Counted from the stretch's first letter, positions 6,779 to 14,861 are shown. The stretch: DNA of 17,318 nt from JBHIEE01 sp046760445 (GCA_046760445.1 JBHIEE010000060.1:1-17318), one strand, 5' to 3'. Numbers and translations are program-made. The notes: a model not told the origin generated them from the letters alone.

Positions 6779-7810
6779 TTATTTCTTCTTCCTTTTTGTA
6801 CAATAAAAATATAAGAAATTTTCTAATAATGCTTGAGGAGATGAATCGGTCGATTTAAACTTAAGATCAAGGGTTTTCAATTCTGAAATAAATAAGTTTA
6901 ATTCCTCTCCTGAGAATTGTTGAGCCAATTTTATAATATTATTTGTTTTAAAAACAGGAATAGAGGTTCTTTGGCTAATTTCCTGGAAAGAATGTTTTTC
7001 TTTCATCATTAATTTAACTAATAATAATCTCTGGAAAAACTTTAAAAAAACTCCGAGAATGACTAAATGGTGAGTTCCTTCTTTGGTAAGATGATTAATG
7101 ATTTTCAAGCTTTTTTCAAAGTCTGCTTTTTCAAGACAATTGGATAGTTCCCAGAAGGCAAAAGTTCTTAGGTCTCCAGTAATTTCTTCGATATCTTCTG
7201 ATTGAATAATCTCTTTTTTTCCAACAAAAGTGATTAATTTTTCAAGTTCATTATCCAAATTTCTTAAATCTGTACCGACAATTTCAATTAATCTCGCTTT
7301 GCCCTCCGGCGTTAATTTTTTACTCTCCTTAGCTAATTTATCATCTATCCAAAGATAGAGCTGGTTCTCTTTAAGAGGTTTTAACTCAACAAGGCAACAG
7401 ATTTCAGGAGATAAACTGGAAAAGAATTTATATAAAGGTTTCTTTCTATCAGGATTTTCAACTGAAATCACTATAATGGAAAAGGAAGCAGGAGAAGAAA
7501 AATATTCTTTGAGTATTTTTAAATCCACAGAGGAGATCGTTTCGCTCCTTTTGTCTTTTACTTTGACTGAAATTAATCGTCTTCCAGAAGAAAGAAAAGG
7601 AATAGTTTGAGCTGTAGAAATAATTTCTTGCCAGCTATTCTCTTCTAAACTGAATTTATTATAATTAAAATCTTCACTTTCTGGAGGGATGATTGAACTT
7701 CTGAGAAGAGTTAGAGCTTGATCAGCTAAAAAAGTTTCCCTTCCATAAAAGAAATAGCAGGGCGTTATATTTTTTTTTTCAAGATTTCTTATGAATTGAG
7801 TATAGTTCAA
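6779..7810 (-). CDS. holA: DNA polymerase III subunit delta
   Basis: Clamp-loader subunit that opens the beta sliding clamp. The 343 residues match HolA: CYFFYGRETFLADQALTLL (18-36) is the typical N-terminal segment, the middle is the AAA+-like lid region (ITGDLRTFAFWEL), and the C-terminus is the collar domain with an LLVKLMMKEKHS-type helix. The start is TTG (7808-7810): an AAGGA in the end of lptE lies about 9 bases upstream, and an in-frame stop excludes earlier starts. It follows lptE by 3 bases, continuing the leuS-lptE-holA order also seen in E. coli. Confidence 0.92.
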   Translation of the reverse strand: MNYTQFIRNLEKKNITPCYFFYGRETFLADQALTLLRSSIIPPESEDFNYNKFSLEENSWQEIISTAQTIPFLSSGRRLISVKVKDKRSETISSVDLKILKEYFSSPASFSIIVISVENPDRKKPLYKFFSSLSPEICCLVELKPLKENQLYLWIDDKLAKESKKLTPEGKARLIEIVGTDLRNLDNELEKLITFVGKKEIIQSEDIEEITGDLRTFAFWELSNCLEKADFEKSLKIINHLTKEGTHHLVILGVFLKFFQRLLLVKLMMKEKHSFQEISQRTSIPVFKTNNIIKLAQQFSGEELNLFISELKTLDLKFKSTDSSPQALLENFLYFYCTKRKKK

Positions 7811-7813
7811 TGA

Positions 7814-8332
7814 TTAAAATCCTTCTAAAATTGTACTGACCACACTTCGGGCAAATTTTTCGGAAATTCTTTCTATTGCTTCTGTTTCTTCTGAGAAAAA
7901 ATCTGTTCCTCCTTGCAGTTCATATTCATCTCTAAAAATGAAGTTTGGATTGGTAAATATTACTTTTTTTCTAATTAAATCTTTAAAGGTAACTTTTGCA
8001 ACAATGGTAATGCTGTATCTGTCTGCCCTTGTTTGTTCAGTAAAAGAGATTGGGTTCACTTTAAAAGATATTATTTCTCCTAAGAGAAGGGCATCTGCTT
8101 TTTGTTCGCCACTTAATACTTCAAATCTTCCTCGAGCAATTAATTCATTGATTACTGCCTGGGTTAATTTCTGGTCTAACTGATATCTGGTCGTTTTATT
8201 TTTAAACATTGGAACGCTAATTTTTTTGATATGTTTCGGCAAGAAACTTCCTGTTCCACTTAAATGGTAACCACAGCTCACAAAGAACATGGCAGCTATA
8301 CTAATGATAAATAGAAAATTTAATTTCTTCAT
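7814..8332 (-). CDS. lptE: LPS-assembly lipoprotein LptE
   Basis: Outer-membrane lipoprotein that plugs the LptD barrel and helps insert lipopolysaccharide in the outer leaflet. The 172 residues start with a lipoprotein signal (MKKLNFLFIISIAAMFFVSC) with the lipidated Cys at 20, followed directly by GYHL, the hallmark of LptE. Further family features are the IKKISVPMFKNKT strand, the LTQAVINELIARGRFEV helix and the YELQGG segment. Its presence implies a diderm cell with an Lpt system, although lptD and the other lpt genes are not in this window. The ATG has only a weak AGAAG in front and lies 24 bases from an iteron repeat that separates it from leuS. Confidence 0.9.
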   Translation of the reverse strand: MKKLNFLFIISIAAMFFVSCGYHLSGTGSFLPKHIKKISVPMFKNKTTRYQLDQKLTQAVINELIARGRFEVLSGEQKADALLLGEIISFKVNPISFTEQTRADRYSITIVAKVTFKDLIRKKVIFTNPNFIFRDEYELQGGTDFFSEETEAIERISEKFARSVVSTILEGF

Positions 8333-8356
8333 TCGAAACTTCTAACCTATATAAAA

Positions 8357-8456
8357 GGATCCAAGGGTTCAAGGATTCGAGTGTGAAATTTCACTTGAAC
8401 CCCTGCCTGCCCCGTAGAACGGGGCCTGCGGCAGGCAGGCTCGAATCCTCGATCCC
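8357..8456 (+). repeat. Iteron palindrome, copy 1 (interrupted)
   Basis: Built from 8-bp units. Three direct units (GGATCCAA, GGGTTCAA, GGATTCGA; 8357-8380) precede a spacer GTGTGAAATTTCAC (8381-8394), whose last 12 bases are a perfect palindrome. Then come three units in inverted orientation: TTGAACCC (8395-8402), TCGAATCC (8441-8448) and TCGATCCC (8449-8456). Between the first and second inverted unit sits a 38-bp GC-rich hairpin. The same architecture without the hairpin occurs at 14862-14937. Confidence 0.75.
8403..8440. repeat. GC-rich compound hairpin nested in the iteron repeat
   Basis: CTGCCTGC (8403-8410) pairs with GCAGGCAG (8431-8438) and an inner stem CCCCGT (8410-8415) pairs with ACGGGG (8419-8424) around AGA. 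The composition is sharply GC-rich in an AT-rich context. Removing these 38 bases rejoins two 8-bp units without leaving extra bases. Confidence 0.7.
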
Positions 8457-8466
8457 TTAAGCCCTA

Positions 8467-10941
8467 TTATACTACTATATTCACCAATTTATTCTTGATA
8501 TAAATCACCTTTCTTATTTCTTTATCCTTAATATATGGTTGCACTCGTTCATTAGATAGTGCTTTTTCTTTGACTTCTTCATCAGATATATCTAAAGAAG
8601 CTTCAAATTTTCCTCTTAATTTTCCATTAACTTGAATAACAATAGTTACTAATTCTTCCTTTGCTAACTCAGATTGGTAGGAAGGCCAAGAAGAATAATT
8701 CAAACTGTTTCTATGATTTGTCATCTGCCAGAGCTCTTCGCAAATATGGGATGTAAAGGGAGAAAGTAGAAGAATTATGGTTTCTAAACTTTCTCTTAAT
8801 ATGGCCTGGCCATTATCATTTTTTCTTAATTCCTCCTTGATCTCACAAATTGTGTTATAGAGCTCCCTAATGGCAGAAATAGCTGTATTTAAATGAAATC
8901 TTTCTTCTATATCTTCGGTTACCTTTTTTATTGTTTGATGAACTTTTCTTTGAAGCTTTTTCTGAGAATGAGTTAATTTATTAGTTGGATAAATAAAATC
9001 TTTCTCAAACAGATCCAAATTCTCATTAATTACTCTCCAAATTCGATTTAAAAATCTAAAACTTCCTTCTGCTCCTTTATCGCTCCATTCTAAGTCTTTC
9101 TCTGGTGGAGAAGCAGAAAGAATAAAAAGGCGTAGGGTATCTGCCCCATATTTTTCAATAAATTCATCAGGATCCACAACATTTCCCTTTGATTTTGACA
9201 TTGCTGAGCCATCTTTAGTTACCATTCCTTGAGATAATAACTTAGGGAAAGGTTCGTTTATGTGAGATATTTCTAAATCTCTTATCACTTTAGCAAAAAA
9301 TCGAGCATAAATTAAATGCATTATAGCATGCTCAATTCCTCCTATATAAATATCCACTGGCATCCAATACTGAGCTACTTCAGGGTTAAAAGGTAAATTC
9401 TTCTCTTTAGGAGAAGTATAGCGATAGTTATACCAGGAGGAGTCAAAAAAGGTATCCATAGTATCTGTTTCTCTCTTTGCTTTTGCATCACAATTAGGAC
9501 AATTAGTATTAACAAAGCTTTTTACCTTAGCCAAGGGAGAGCCTTCTTCACCTTTTAGTTCCACCTTTTTTGGTAATTCAACAGGTAATTGTTCATAGGG
9601 GACAGGTACAATTCCACATTTTTCACAATAAATAATAGGAATAGGCGTTCCCCAATAACGCTGTCTTGAAATTCCCCAGTCTCTTAAACGGTAAGTTATT
9701 GTCTCATTTCCTATTCCATTCCCCTTTGCCCATTGAGCCATTTTCTTAATTGCCTCTTCTGAACTTAGACCTGAGAATTTTCCTGAATTAACCAATATTC
9801 CATAGTCTTCAAATGCTTGCGCTAAAGGTTCTTTTAATTTATTTTTTTCTGGCTGGATAACTATTTTAATTGGGATTTTGTATTTTTGAGCAAATTCAAA
9901 ATCTCGCTGATCATGAGCTGGAACAGCCATAATTGCTCCTGTTCCATATTCCATTAAAACATAATTTGCTATCCAAATGGGAATTTCTTCTTGAGAAAAT
10001 GGATTTAATGCTTTTTTACCAGTAAATATACCCTCCCTTTCTATTTCTTCTATTTCTCTTTTTGCCTTTGTCTGGATAATTGTTTTGTTTATCCAGTTTA
10101 AAAATTCTTTTTCCTTTAGAGAATTCGCAGTTAGCTCTTTTACCGTCGGATGTTCTGGGGATAAGACAAGAAAAGTAGCTCCAAAAATTGTATCAATTCG
10201 AGTGGTAAAAACCTCTATTGATTTTGAAGATCCAACTATTGGAAAATTTATTGTTGCTCCATAGCTCTTTCCTATCCAATTCTTCTGCATAATCAAAACT
10301 CTTTCTGGCCATTCTTTTAATTCCTCATGACCTGAAAGTAACTCCTCTGCGTAGTCAGTTATTTTCAAAAACCATTGCTCTAATTCTTTTTGTCTTACTT
10401 CTGACTCACAGCGCCAGCATTTTCCCGCTATTACCTGCTCATTGGCTAAGACAGTGATGCAGGTCGGACACCAGTTTACCCAGCTCTTTTTCCGATAAGC
10501 TAACCCTTTCTCATACATTTTCAAAAAAAGCCACTGATTCCAACGATAATATTCTGGCAAACAGGTGTTAACTTCTCTTTGCCAGGCATAACTAAATCCT
10601 ATTCTTTTTAATTGCTTTCTCATATGATTTATATTATCTAAAGTCCATTTTTCTGGATGAAGATTATGTTTAATGGCTGCATTCTCAGCAGGTAAGCCTA
10701 AAGCATCCCAACCAATTGGGTGCAGCACATTAAAGCCTTTCATCTTTTTGAAGCGAGCAATAACATCGCCAATCAAATAATTCCTGATATGTCCCATATG
10801 AATATCACCTGAAGGATAAGGAAACATTTCTAAACAATAATATTTTGGCTTAGAAGGGTCTTCGGTTACTTCAAATACTTTTTCTTCTTGCCAGATTTTC
10901 TGCCATTTTTTTTCAATTTCTTGGAAATTGTAATTCTTCAT
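8467..10941 (-). CDS. leuS: Leucyl-tRNA synthetase
   Basis: Class I synthetase that charges tRNA-Leu; cytoplasmic. The 824 residues are of normal bacterial length. Visible are the HIGH-type motif HMGH (48-51), a zinc-like CPTC...CWRC cluster, the CP1 editing domain with TTRIDTIFGATF and the editing-site AVPAHDQRDFEFA, a second CEKC...CPNC cluster, DTFFDSSWYNYRY and the KMSKS loop, which reads AMSKS (580-584) followed by KGNVVDP. The anticodon-binding and C-terminal domains follow. The first Lys of KMSKS is Ala here, while the essential second Lys (583) is kept. The ATG at 10941 has no Shine-Dalgarno sequence despite a predicted leader of about 33 bases. leuS heads the leuS-lptE-holA order. 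Confidence 0.97.
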   Translation of the reverse strand: MKNYNFQEIEKKWQKIWQEEKVFEVTEDPSKPKYYCLEMFPYPSGDIHMGHIRNYLIGDVIARFKKMKGFNVLHPIGWDALGLPAENAAIKHNLHPEKWTLDNINHMRKQLKRIGFSYAWQREVNTCLPEYYRWNQWLFLKMYEKGLAYRKKSWVNWCPTCITVLANEQVIAGKCWRCESEVRQKELEQWFLKITDYAEELLSGHEELKEWPERVLIMQKNWIGKSYGATINFPIVGSSKSIEVFTTRIDTIFGATFLVLSPEHPTVKELTANSLKEKEFLNWINKTIIQTKAKREIEEIEREGIFTGKKALNPFSQEEIPIWIANYVLMEYGTGAIMAVPAHDQRDFEFAQKYKIPIKIVIQPEKNKLKEPLAQAFEDYGILVNSGKFSGLSSEEAIKKMAQWAKGNGIGNETITYRLRDWGISRQRYWGTPIPIIYCEKCGIVPVPYEQLPVELPKKVELKGEEGSPLAKVKSFVNTNCPNCDAKAKRETDTMDTFFDSSWYNYRYTSPKEKNLPFNPEVAQYWMPVDIYIGGIEHAIMHLIYARFFAKVIRDLEISHINEPFPKLLSQGMVTKDGSAMSKSKGNVVDPDEFIEKYGADTLRLFILSASPPEKDLEWSDKGAEGSFRFLNRIWRVINENLDLFEKDFIYPTNKLTHSQKKLQRKVHQTIKKVTEDIEERFHLNTAISAIRELYNTICEIKEELRKNDNGQAILRESLETIILLLSPFTSHICEELWQMTNHRNSLNYSSWPSYQSELAKEELVTIVIQVNGKLRGKFEASLDISDEEVKEKALSNERVQPYIKDKEIRKVIYIKNKLVNIVV

Positions 10942-10961
10942 TTTGGAAGTTTTAGTTTAAC

Positions 10962-11015
10962 AGTAACTTAACAAGAAAATATATTAATTTTATTACCTTT
11001 AAAAGTCAAGTTACT
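10962..11015 (-). promoter_or_regulatory. leuS promoter flanked by an 11-bp inverted repeat
   Basis: On the minus strand TTGACT (11004-11009) and TAATAT (10981-10986) are 17 bases apart; predicted start near 10974. AGTAACTTAAC (10962-10972) and the reverse-strand AGTAACTTGAC (11005-11015) are inverted copies with one mismatch. One overlaps the -35 box and the other follows the start site, as operators often do. Confidence 0.6.
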
Positions 11016-11206
11016 TAGTCTTCAAGCCTTTATTACTATTTTCTTTCATTTTTGATATTTCCAAGAGAAAGGTTTTTTGCTATTGTTTATCTTATTAAAG
11101 AAGAGGAGCGTTTTTGACTTTGAAAACCCTCGAAGAGGGAGAATCCGTATTTAAAAAATGATTCTCTTTACTACTTAAGATAAATTCAAGATATTTCTGA
11201 TAAATA
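11016..11206. other. Intergenic sequence without a recognised gene
   Basis: AT-rich stretch between the leuS promoter and the epimerase fragment. It contains two small stems: CCCTC/GAGGG around GAA (11127-11139), and 7-base arms GAGAATC (11139-11145) and GATTCTC (11160-11166). Neither is followed by a T-tract and no coding signature is seen on either strand. Confidence 0.5.
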
Positions 11207-11378
11207 ATGTTGAATTTGGTCACTGGGGCCACAGGTTATATTGGGAGAAATCTTGTCCAGAAGCTTGTCCAAGAAGGAAAGAGGACAAGGGCTTGGTTAT
11301 AATCTTTAAGTTTCTTTGGCAGAAAGAATGGAAAGAATTAAACTTTGATGGCACTCATTTTTCAATAAAAATAAGAGT
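11207..11378 (+). pseudogene. Remnant of an NAD(P)-dependent epimerase / atypical SDR
   Basis: A 31-codon frame (11207-11302) reads MLNLVTGATGYIG then RNLVQKLVQEGKRTRAWL. This is the start of an extended or atypical short-chain dehydrogenase: strand 1, the TGATGYIG dinucleotide-binding loop, helix A and strand 2 ending in RTRA. The frame then stops. Moving to the frame beginning at 11293, as if one base had been lost near 11293, gives LV where families usually read RALV. It stays open through KEWKELNFDGTHF into the mscS end, weakly resembling the helix-strand that follows in the fold. The rest of the roughly 300-residue protein is missing. Strand is opposite to both neighbours and there is no Shine-Dalgarno sequence. 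The N-terminal match is firm; the continuation is inference. Confidence 0.6.
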
Positions 11379-11387
11379 TGAGATTAT

Positions 11388-12473
11388 TTATAGATTAGTC
11401 TTTTCCTTTTCAAGATAAATCGTTCTGATGGGGAATGGAATTTCTATTCCTTCCTGTCTGTATCTTTTAGTTAATTCTTTAATGAAATTATGAGTAACCA
11501 GATATTTAGAAACAATTTCTTCTACCTGTAAAATGACCGAAAAATTTATACTGAAGTCGTCAAATTTATTATATCTAATAAAGGGCTCAAATTTTTCATC
11601 TCCACCTGGAGTTTCCTTCATCACTTTTTTAGCTACTTCAATTGTTACTTTCTCCACTTCATCTAAATCACTTTCATAACTTACCCCTACAGGGATAACA
11701 ACTCTCGTTCCTGTTTCAGGAGCATAATAATTAGTGATTATACTTTGGGTAAGTTTTGAATTAGGGATAATAATAAAATTGTTAGGTAAGGTTCTTATTT
11801 TAGTTGTTCTCCATCCAATTTCATGAACATATCCTTTTAGTCCTCCTTCAATTTCTACATAATCCCCCGGAGAAATAGGTCGGTCAGCGATAATATAAGC
11901 CCCAGCGAAAAGATTGGATAAGGTTTCTTGAAGAGCTAATGCCACAGCTATTCCAGCGATTCCTACACTGGCCACTAAAGGCCCTATTTGGATTCCTAAT
12001 TGTCCTAAAATAATAATAATTGCTAATCCATAAATGACGATATTAATTACTCGAATGAAGAAAGGAAGGTACTTTTCATCAAAGTCTGTTTTAGTTTTTG
12101 GAGCCACTTTAACAGCATACCAGTCTCCAAATGCCCTAACTATCTTTGTGCCTAAGTAAGCAATAATAGCGATAGTGAGAATACCAAACAAGATCTTTAT
12201 TTCAGTTTGGTAAGGATTAAAAATTGAGATTGTTCTAATAGAAAAATAAAATCCTCCAATTAAAATACCAAAATAAAAAGGAATTTTGATTCTTCTTATT
12301 ATTTTTTCAACTAAAGTTATCCCAGCTATCTTAGCTAAGCGGATAATATATCTATTTAGGATAAAATATGCTATTTTAGCTACCAGATAAGTAGCGGTAA
12401 TTATGAGTATCCCGATAATTATTTCTCCATGGATACCTGAAAATCCTTTTGCTAAAATCTCTTTGAAACTCAT
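11388..12473 (-). CDS. MscS-family mechanosensitive ion channel
   Basis: Membrane channel that opens under bilayer tension to release solutes on hypo-osmotic shock. With the ATG at 12473 the protein has 361 residues: about four N-terminal membrane helices (roughly 17-38, 63-82, 94-110, 129-148), then the Gly/Ala-rich pore helix GIAGIAVALALQETLSNLFAG (172-191 region), the beta domain with RPISPGDYVEIEG and the IPNS motif, and a soluble alpha/beta tail. An in-frame TTG eight codons upstream (12497) is possible, but AGGGGG lies about 11 bases before the ATG, which I prefer. It follows the secreted protein gene by about 110 bases. The family is secure, but I cannot tell the paralogue from sequence alone. 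Confidence 0.92.
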   Translation of the reverse strand: MSFKEILAKGFSGIHGEIIIGILIITATYLVAKIAYFILNRYIIRLAKIAGITLVEKIIRRIKIPFYFGILIGGFYFSIRTISIFNPYQTEIKILFGILTIAIIAYLGTKIVRAFGDWYAVKVAPKTKTDFDEKYLPFFIRVINIVIYGLAIIIILGQLGIQIGPLVASVGIAGIAVALALQETLSNLFAGAYIIADRPISPGDYVEIEGGLKGYVHEIGWRTTKIRTLPNNFIIIPNSKLTQSIITNYYAPETGTRVVIPVGVSYESDLDEVEKVTIEVAKKVMKETPGGDEKFEPFIRYNKFDDFSINFSVILQVEEIVSKYLVTHNFIKELTKRYRQEGIEIPFPIRTIYLEKEKTNL

Positions 12474-12507
12474 TTCTATTTTGCCCCCTGCTTTCAAATT
12501 TAATTGT

Positions 12508-12537
12508 ATTTTAGTTATATTTTTTAAGGGGATTGAA
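12508..12537 (-). promoter_or_regulatory. Possible mscS promoter
   Basis: On the minus strand TTCAAT (12532-12537) and TAAAAT (12508-12513) are 18 bases apart. The match to consensus is modest; readthrough from the upstream gene is equally possible. Confidence 0.3.
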
Positions 12538-12582
12538 TTTTTATTCTAAATATAGTTAGTGTAGAAGAAAGGAGTAGATTAA

Positions 12583-13446
12583 TTATAATTTAGGTTCTAC
12601 TCTATCCCCAGCCATGATAGCATCTCGACAGGAAAGGATTTTAGCAGTTGAGGTTTTAGGTTGAACATCGATTAAAATTAAGTTTCCAATAACTTTCCTC
12701 GGCTGATTTTTCTTTAAGTAACGGTAAATTGTCATCTGGAGACCAACAAACATTCCGTTTTCAGTTCCTAAATCAATGCTCACCCACTGATTTTTTCCTG
12801 CTTCAACATAATCTCTTTGGATATATACTACAGTGCCGGTTATTTCTTTCTCTTTCAAATCACATATCTCATAGCTTAAATCTTTTCCCATTAATCCTTC
12901 TATTTCTTCAAAGGGACTCAAAAAATTGCCTATCGTGATAGCACTACATGATTTCTCTATTTCCGCACAGGCTGTTTGCTCATCTAAGCAGACAACTTTA
13001 GCTATTCCCCTTTTCAGGATCAACTTGCCTAAATTTTTGCCATTTGTAGGATGAGAAATTGAGTTACCAACTTCTAAAATTAAAAATTTATCACCAATTT
13101 GTAGCCCATCTTTTTTACCTTTATTAATGTAAAATATATCAGAATCACTCATCTGAATCTTTTCTTTTTGAGTCTCAGAGCCAATAATTTTAATGTCGAA
13201 CCGTGGTTTCTTTAAAATGAAAAATGAACAGTAGCGGTCAGATTCAGAGATTAAAGGATAAATTTCTTTAAAAATTTCAGCTTTTTCAATTTGATAAATT
13301 TTTTCCTCTTTCTTGGGTTTTTCTTCTTGTTGAGAAGGAGATAGTTTGGAGAGAGTTAATTGCTTCTGCTTTGATGTTCCAGCTAATGAGTGAAAAGAAA
13401 AAAGAATAAAAAGAATAACTAGGAAAGAACCTCCTTTTTTAGCCAT
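12583..13446 (-). CDS. Secreted protein with two FlgT-C-like repeats
   Basis: Function unknown. The 287-residue protein begins with a Sec signal peptide (KK then a hydrophobic stretch FLVILFILFSF, likely cut after SLAG, about 23). A charged linker (24-60) follows, then two related beta-rich units. The first (about 100-175) has YINKGKKDGLQIGDKFLIL and ends in TIGNF; the second (about 202-287) has SIDLGTENGMFVGLQMTIYR and ends in MAGDRV. The pattern 'G..dGl.vGd.f.v ... lG.l.l... a.a.I ... GD.v' resembles the C-terminal domain of FlgT-type periplasmic proteins and LysM-associated proteins of uncultivated phyla. The ATG at 13446 is chosen because GGAGG lies 5 bases before it; the ATG four codons upstream is part of that site. 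No flagellar genes are nearby. Confidence 0.75.
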   Translation of the reverse strand: MAKKGGSFLVILFILFSFHSLAGTSKQKQLTLSKLSPSQQEEKPKKEEKIYQIEKAEIFKEIYPLISESDRYCSFFILKKPRFDIKIIGSETQKEKIQMSDSDIFYINKGKKDGLQIGDKFLILEVGNSISHPTNGKNLGKLILKRGIAKVVCLDEQTACAEIEKSCSAITIGNFLSPFEEIEGLMGKDLSYEICDLKEKEITGTVVYIQRDYVEAGKNQWVSIDLGTENGMFVGLQMTIYRYLKKNQPRKVIGNLILIDVQPKTSTAKILSCRDAIMAGDRVEPKL

Positions 13447-13474
13447 TTGAACCTCCATTAATTAGATTAAAGGC

Positions 13475-13504
13475 ATTATATCAAACTTTATTTTTTTTAG
13501 TCAA
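13475..13504 (-). promoter_or_regulatory. Promoter of the FlgT-C-like protein gene
   Basis: On the minus strand TTGACT (13499-13504) and TATAAT (13475-13480) are separated by 18 bases with an A-rich spacer; predicted start near 13468, about 22 bases before the ATG. It separates this gene and mscS from folC as an independent unit. Confidence 0.7.
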
Positions 13505-13559
13505 GTGCCTGATTCTACTTCTCGCGTTTAAGATGCTAAGTAAGGGAAAGTTTAATAAT

Positions 13560-14855
13560 TCAAAATAAATCTTGAGTTAAGTATTTCTTTATTTCTCCAA
13601 CCAAATACAAAGAGCCTGTGACTAGAATTGTTTCATCAGGCGAAGATAATTGTTTCGCTTTTTCTAACGCCTTAAGGGGGGTATATTCAATGATTATTTT
13701 GTCTTCAAATTGGGAAGCCAATCTTTTAAATTTTTTTGGGTCAGCTGCTCGATAATAAGGAAATTTAGTTAAGATTACATTTTTAGCAATAGGAAAAATA
13801 CTCTGAGTTATCTTTTCTATTTCTTTGTCCTTCATTATCGCAAAAACTAAAGTGATTGGTCCAGGAATAAAATCCTTTATGAATTTCTTAATCGCTTTTA
13901 TTCCTTCTAAATTATGAGCTCCATCCAATAGGATTTTTGGTTTGGCGGAAATTATTTCTAACCTTCCTGGCCAGTTCACTTCCTCAATGCCTTTAATTAT
14001 TTTTGACTCGTCTAATTTTTTCCATTTTTGACTAATCAATTCTAAAGCTGAAATAGCGATGATTGCGTTTTCCACCTGATGTTGTCCTAAAAGACCTGGC
14101 CGGAATTGATAATAATGATTGTTGATACAACTCTCAACCAGATATCGGTGGTTAATTTTTTTTATCTTATATTTCTTTTTATTCTTTAGATCATAAAAAG
14201 GAGCATTTATTTCTTTGGCTCTTTCCTTTATTATTTGATAAGCGATACCCTTCTTGCATCCACATACAATAGGAACATTTTTTTTAATAATCCCCGCTTT
14301 TTCAAAAGCGATTTTTCCTAAACTATTTCCTAGAAAATCTTGATGATCTTTTGAAATATTAGTAATAATGGAAACTATAGGATGAACAACATTTGTGGCA
14401 TCCAATCTTCCTCCCATTCCTACTTCTAAGACAGCAATATCTACTTTCTTCTGAAAAAAGTACAAAAAAGCGCAGACAGTTAATACTTCAAAATAGGTTA
14501 GATGAGCATCAATTTTTTCTTCTGCTAAAAGTTGAGCTATTTTTTTTTTGATAAGGATTAGGAATCTTGCCAGCTGATAAGGGGGAATAGAGGTATTATT
14601 TATTTTTATTCTTTCTCTTACTTCAATGAGATGAGGCGAGGTATAGAGTCCAACCTTATAATTATGTCGTTTTAAAACTTCAGCTAACATAGCACAAACT
14701 GAGCCCTTGCCATTTGTTCCTCCAACCAAAATAGACGGGAATTTGGTATGTGGATTATCAAATTCAGAAAGAATTGTTTCTACATTATCTAATCCAAACT
14801 TTATCCCATATTTCTCAATACTTTGTAGGTATAGTAAAGCTTCTTGATAATTCAT
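13560..14855 (-). CDS. folC: Folylpolyglutamate synthase / dihydrofolate synthase
   Basis: ATP-dependent Mur-ligase-family enzyme that adds glutamate to dihydropteroate and to folates, which retains them in the cell. The 431 residues are the usual length. Motifs are the P-loop GTNGKGS (46-52), TSPHL (72-76), VLEVGMGGRLDATN (142-155), DHQDFLG after the second strand, FEKAGIIK with the Lys likely to be carbamoylated, and DGAHN in the C-terminal domain. The ATG at 14855 gives the canonical MNYQEALLYL start; a TTG one codon upstream is ignored. No Shine-Dalgarno sequence is present, because an iteron repeat begins only 6 bases upstream of the ATG. Gene order accD-folC is conserved widely. Confidence 0.95.
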   Translation of the reverse strand: MNYQEALLYLQSIEKYGIKFGLDNVETILSEFDNPHTKFPSILVGGTNGKGSVCAMLAEVLKRHNYKVGLYTSPHLIEVRERIKINNTSIPPYQLARFLILIKKKIAQLLAEEKIDAHLTYFEVLTVCAFLYFFQKKVDIAVLEVGMGGRLDATNVVHPIVSIITNISKDHQDFLGNSLGKIAFEKAGIIKKNVPIVCGCKKGIAYQIIKERAKEINAPFYDLKNKKKYKIKKINHRYLVESCINNHYYQFRPGLLGQHQVENAIIAISALELISQKWKKLDESKIIKGIEEVNWPGRLEIISAKPKILLDGAHNLEGIKAIKKFIKDFIPGPITLVFAIMKDKEIEKITQSIFPIAKNVILTKFPYYRAADPKKFKRLASQFEDKIIIEYTPLKALEKAKQLSSPDETILVTGSLYLVGEIKKYLTQDLF

Positions 14856-14861
14856 CAAAAA

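Noticed and set aside
8357..8456. CRISPR array
   Set aside because: Units are 8 bp, contiguous and change orientation; there are no unique spacers and no cas genes.
8357..8456. Intrinsic terminator after leuS
   Set aside because: Stems are present but on the minus strand no T-tract follows them before lptE, and the structure is explained as an iteron repeat.
11016..11206. tRNA or small RNA gene in the leuS-mscS gap
   Set aside because: No cloverleaf, no CCA-end pattern or T-loop consensus; only two short stems without a terminator.
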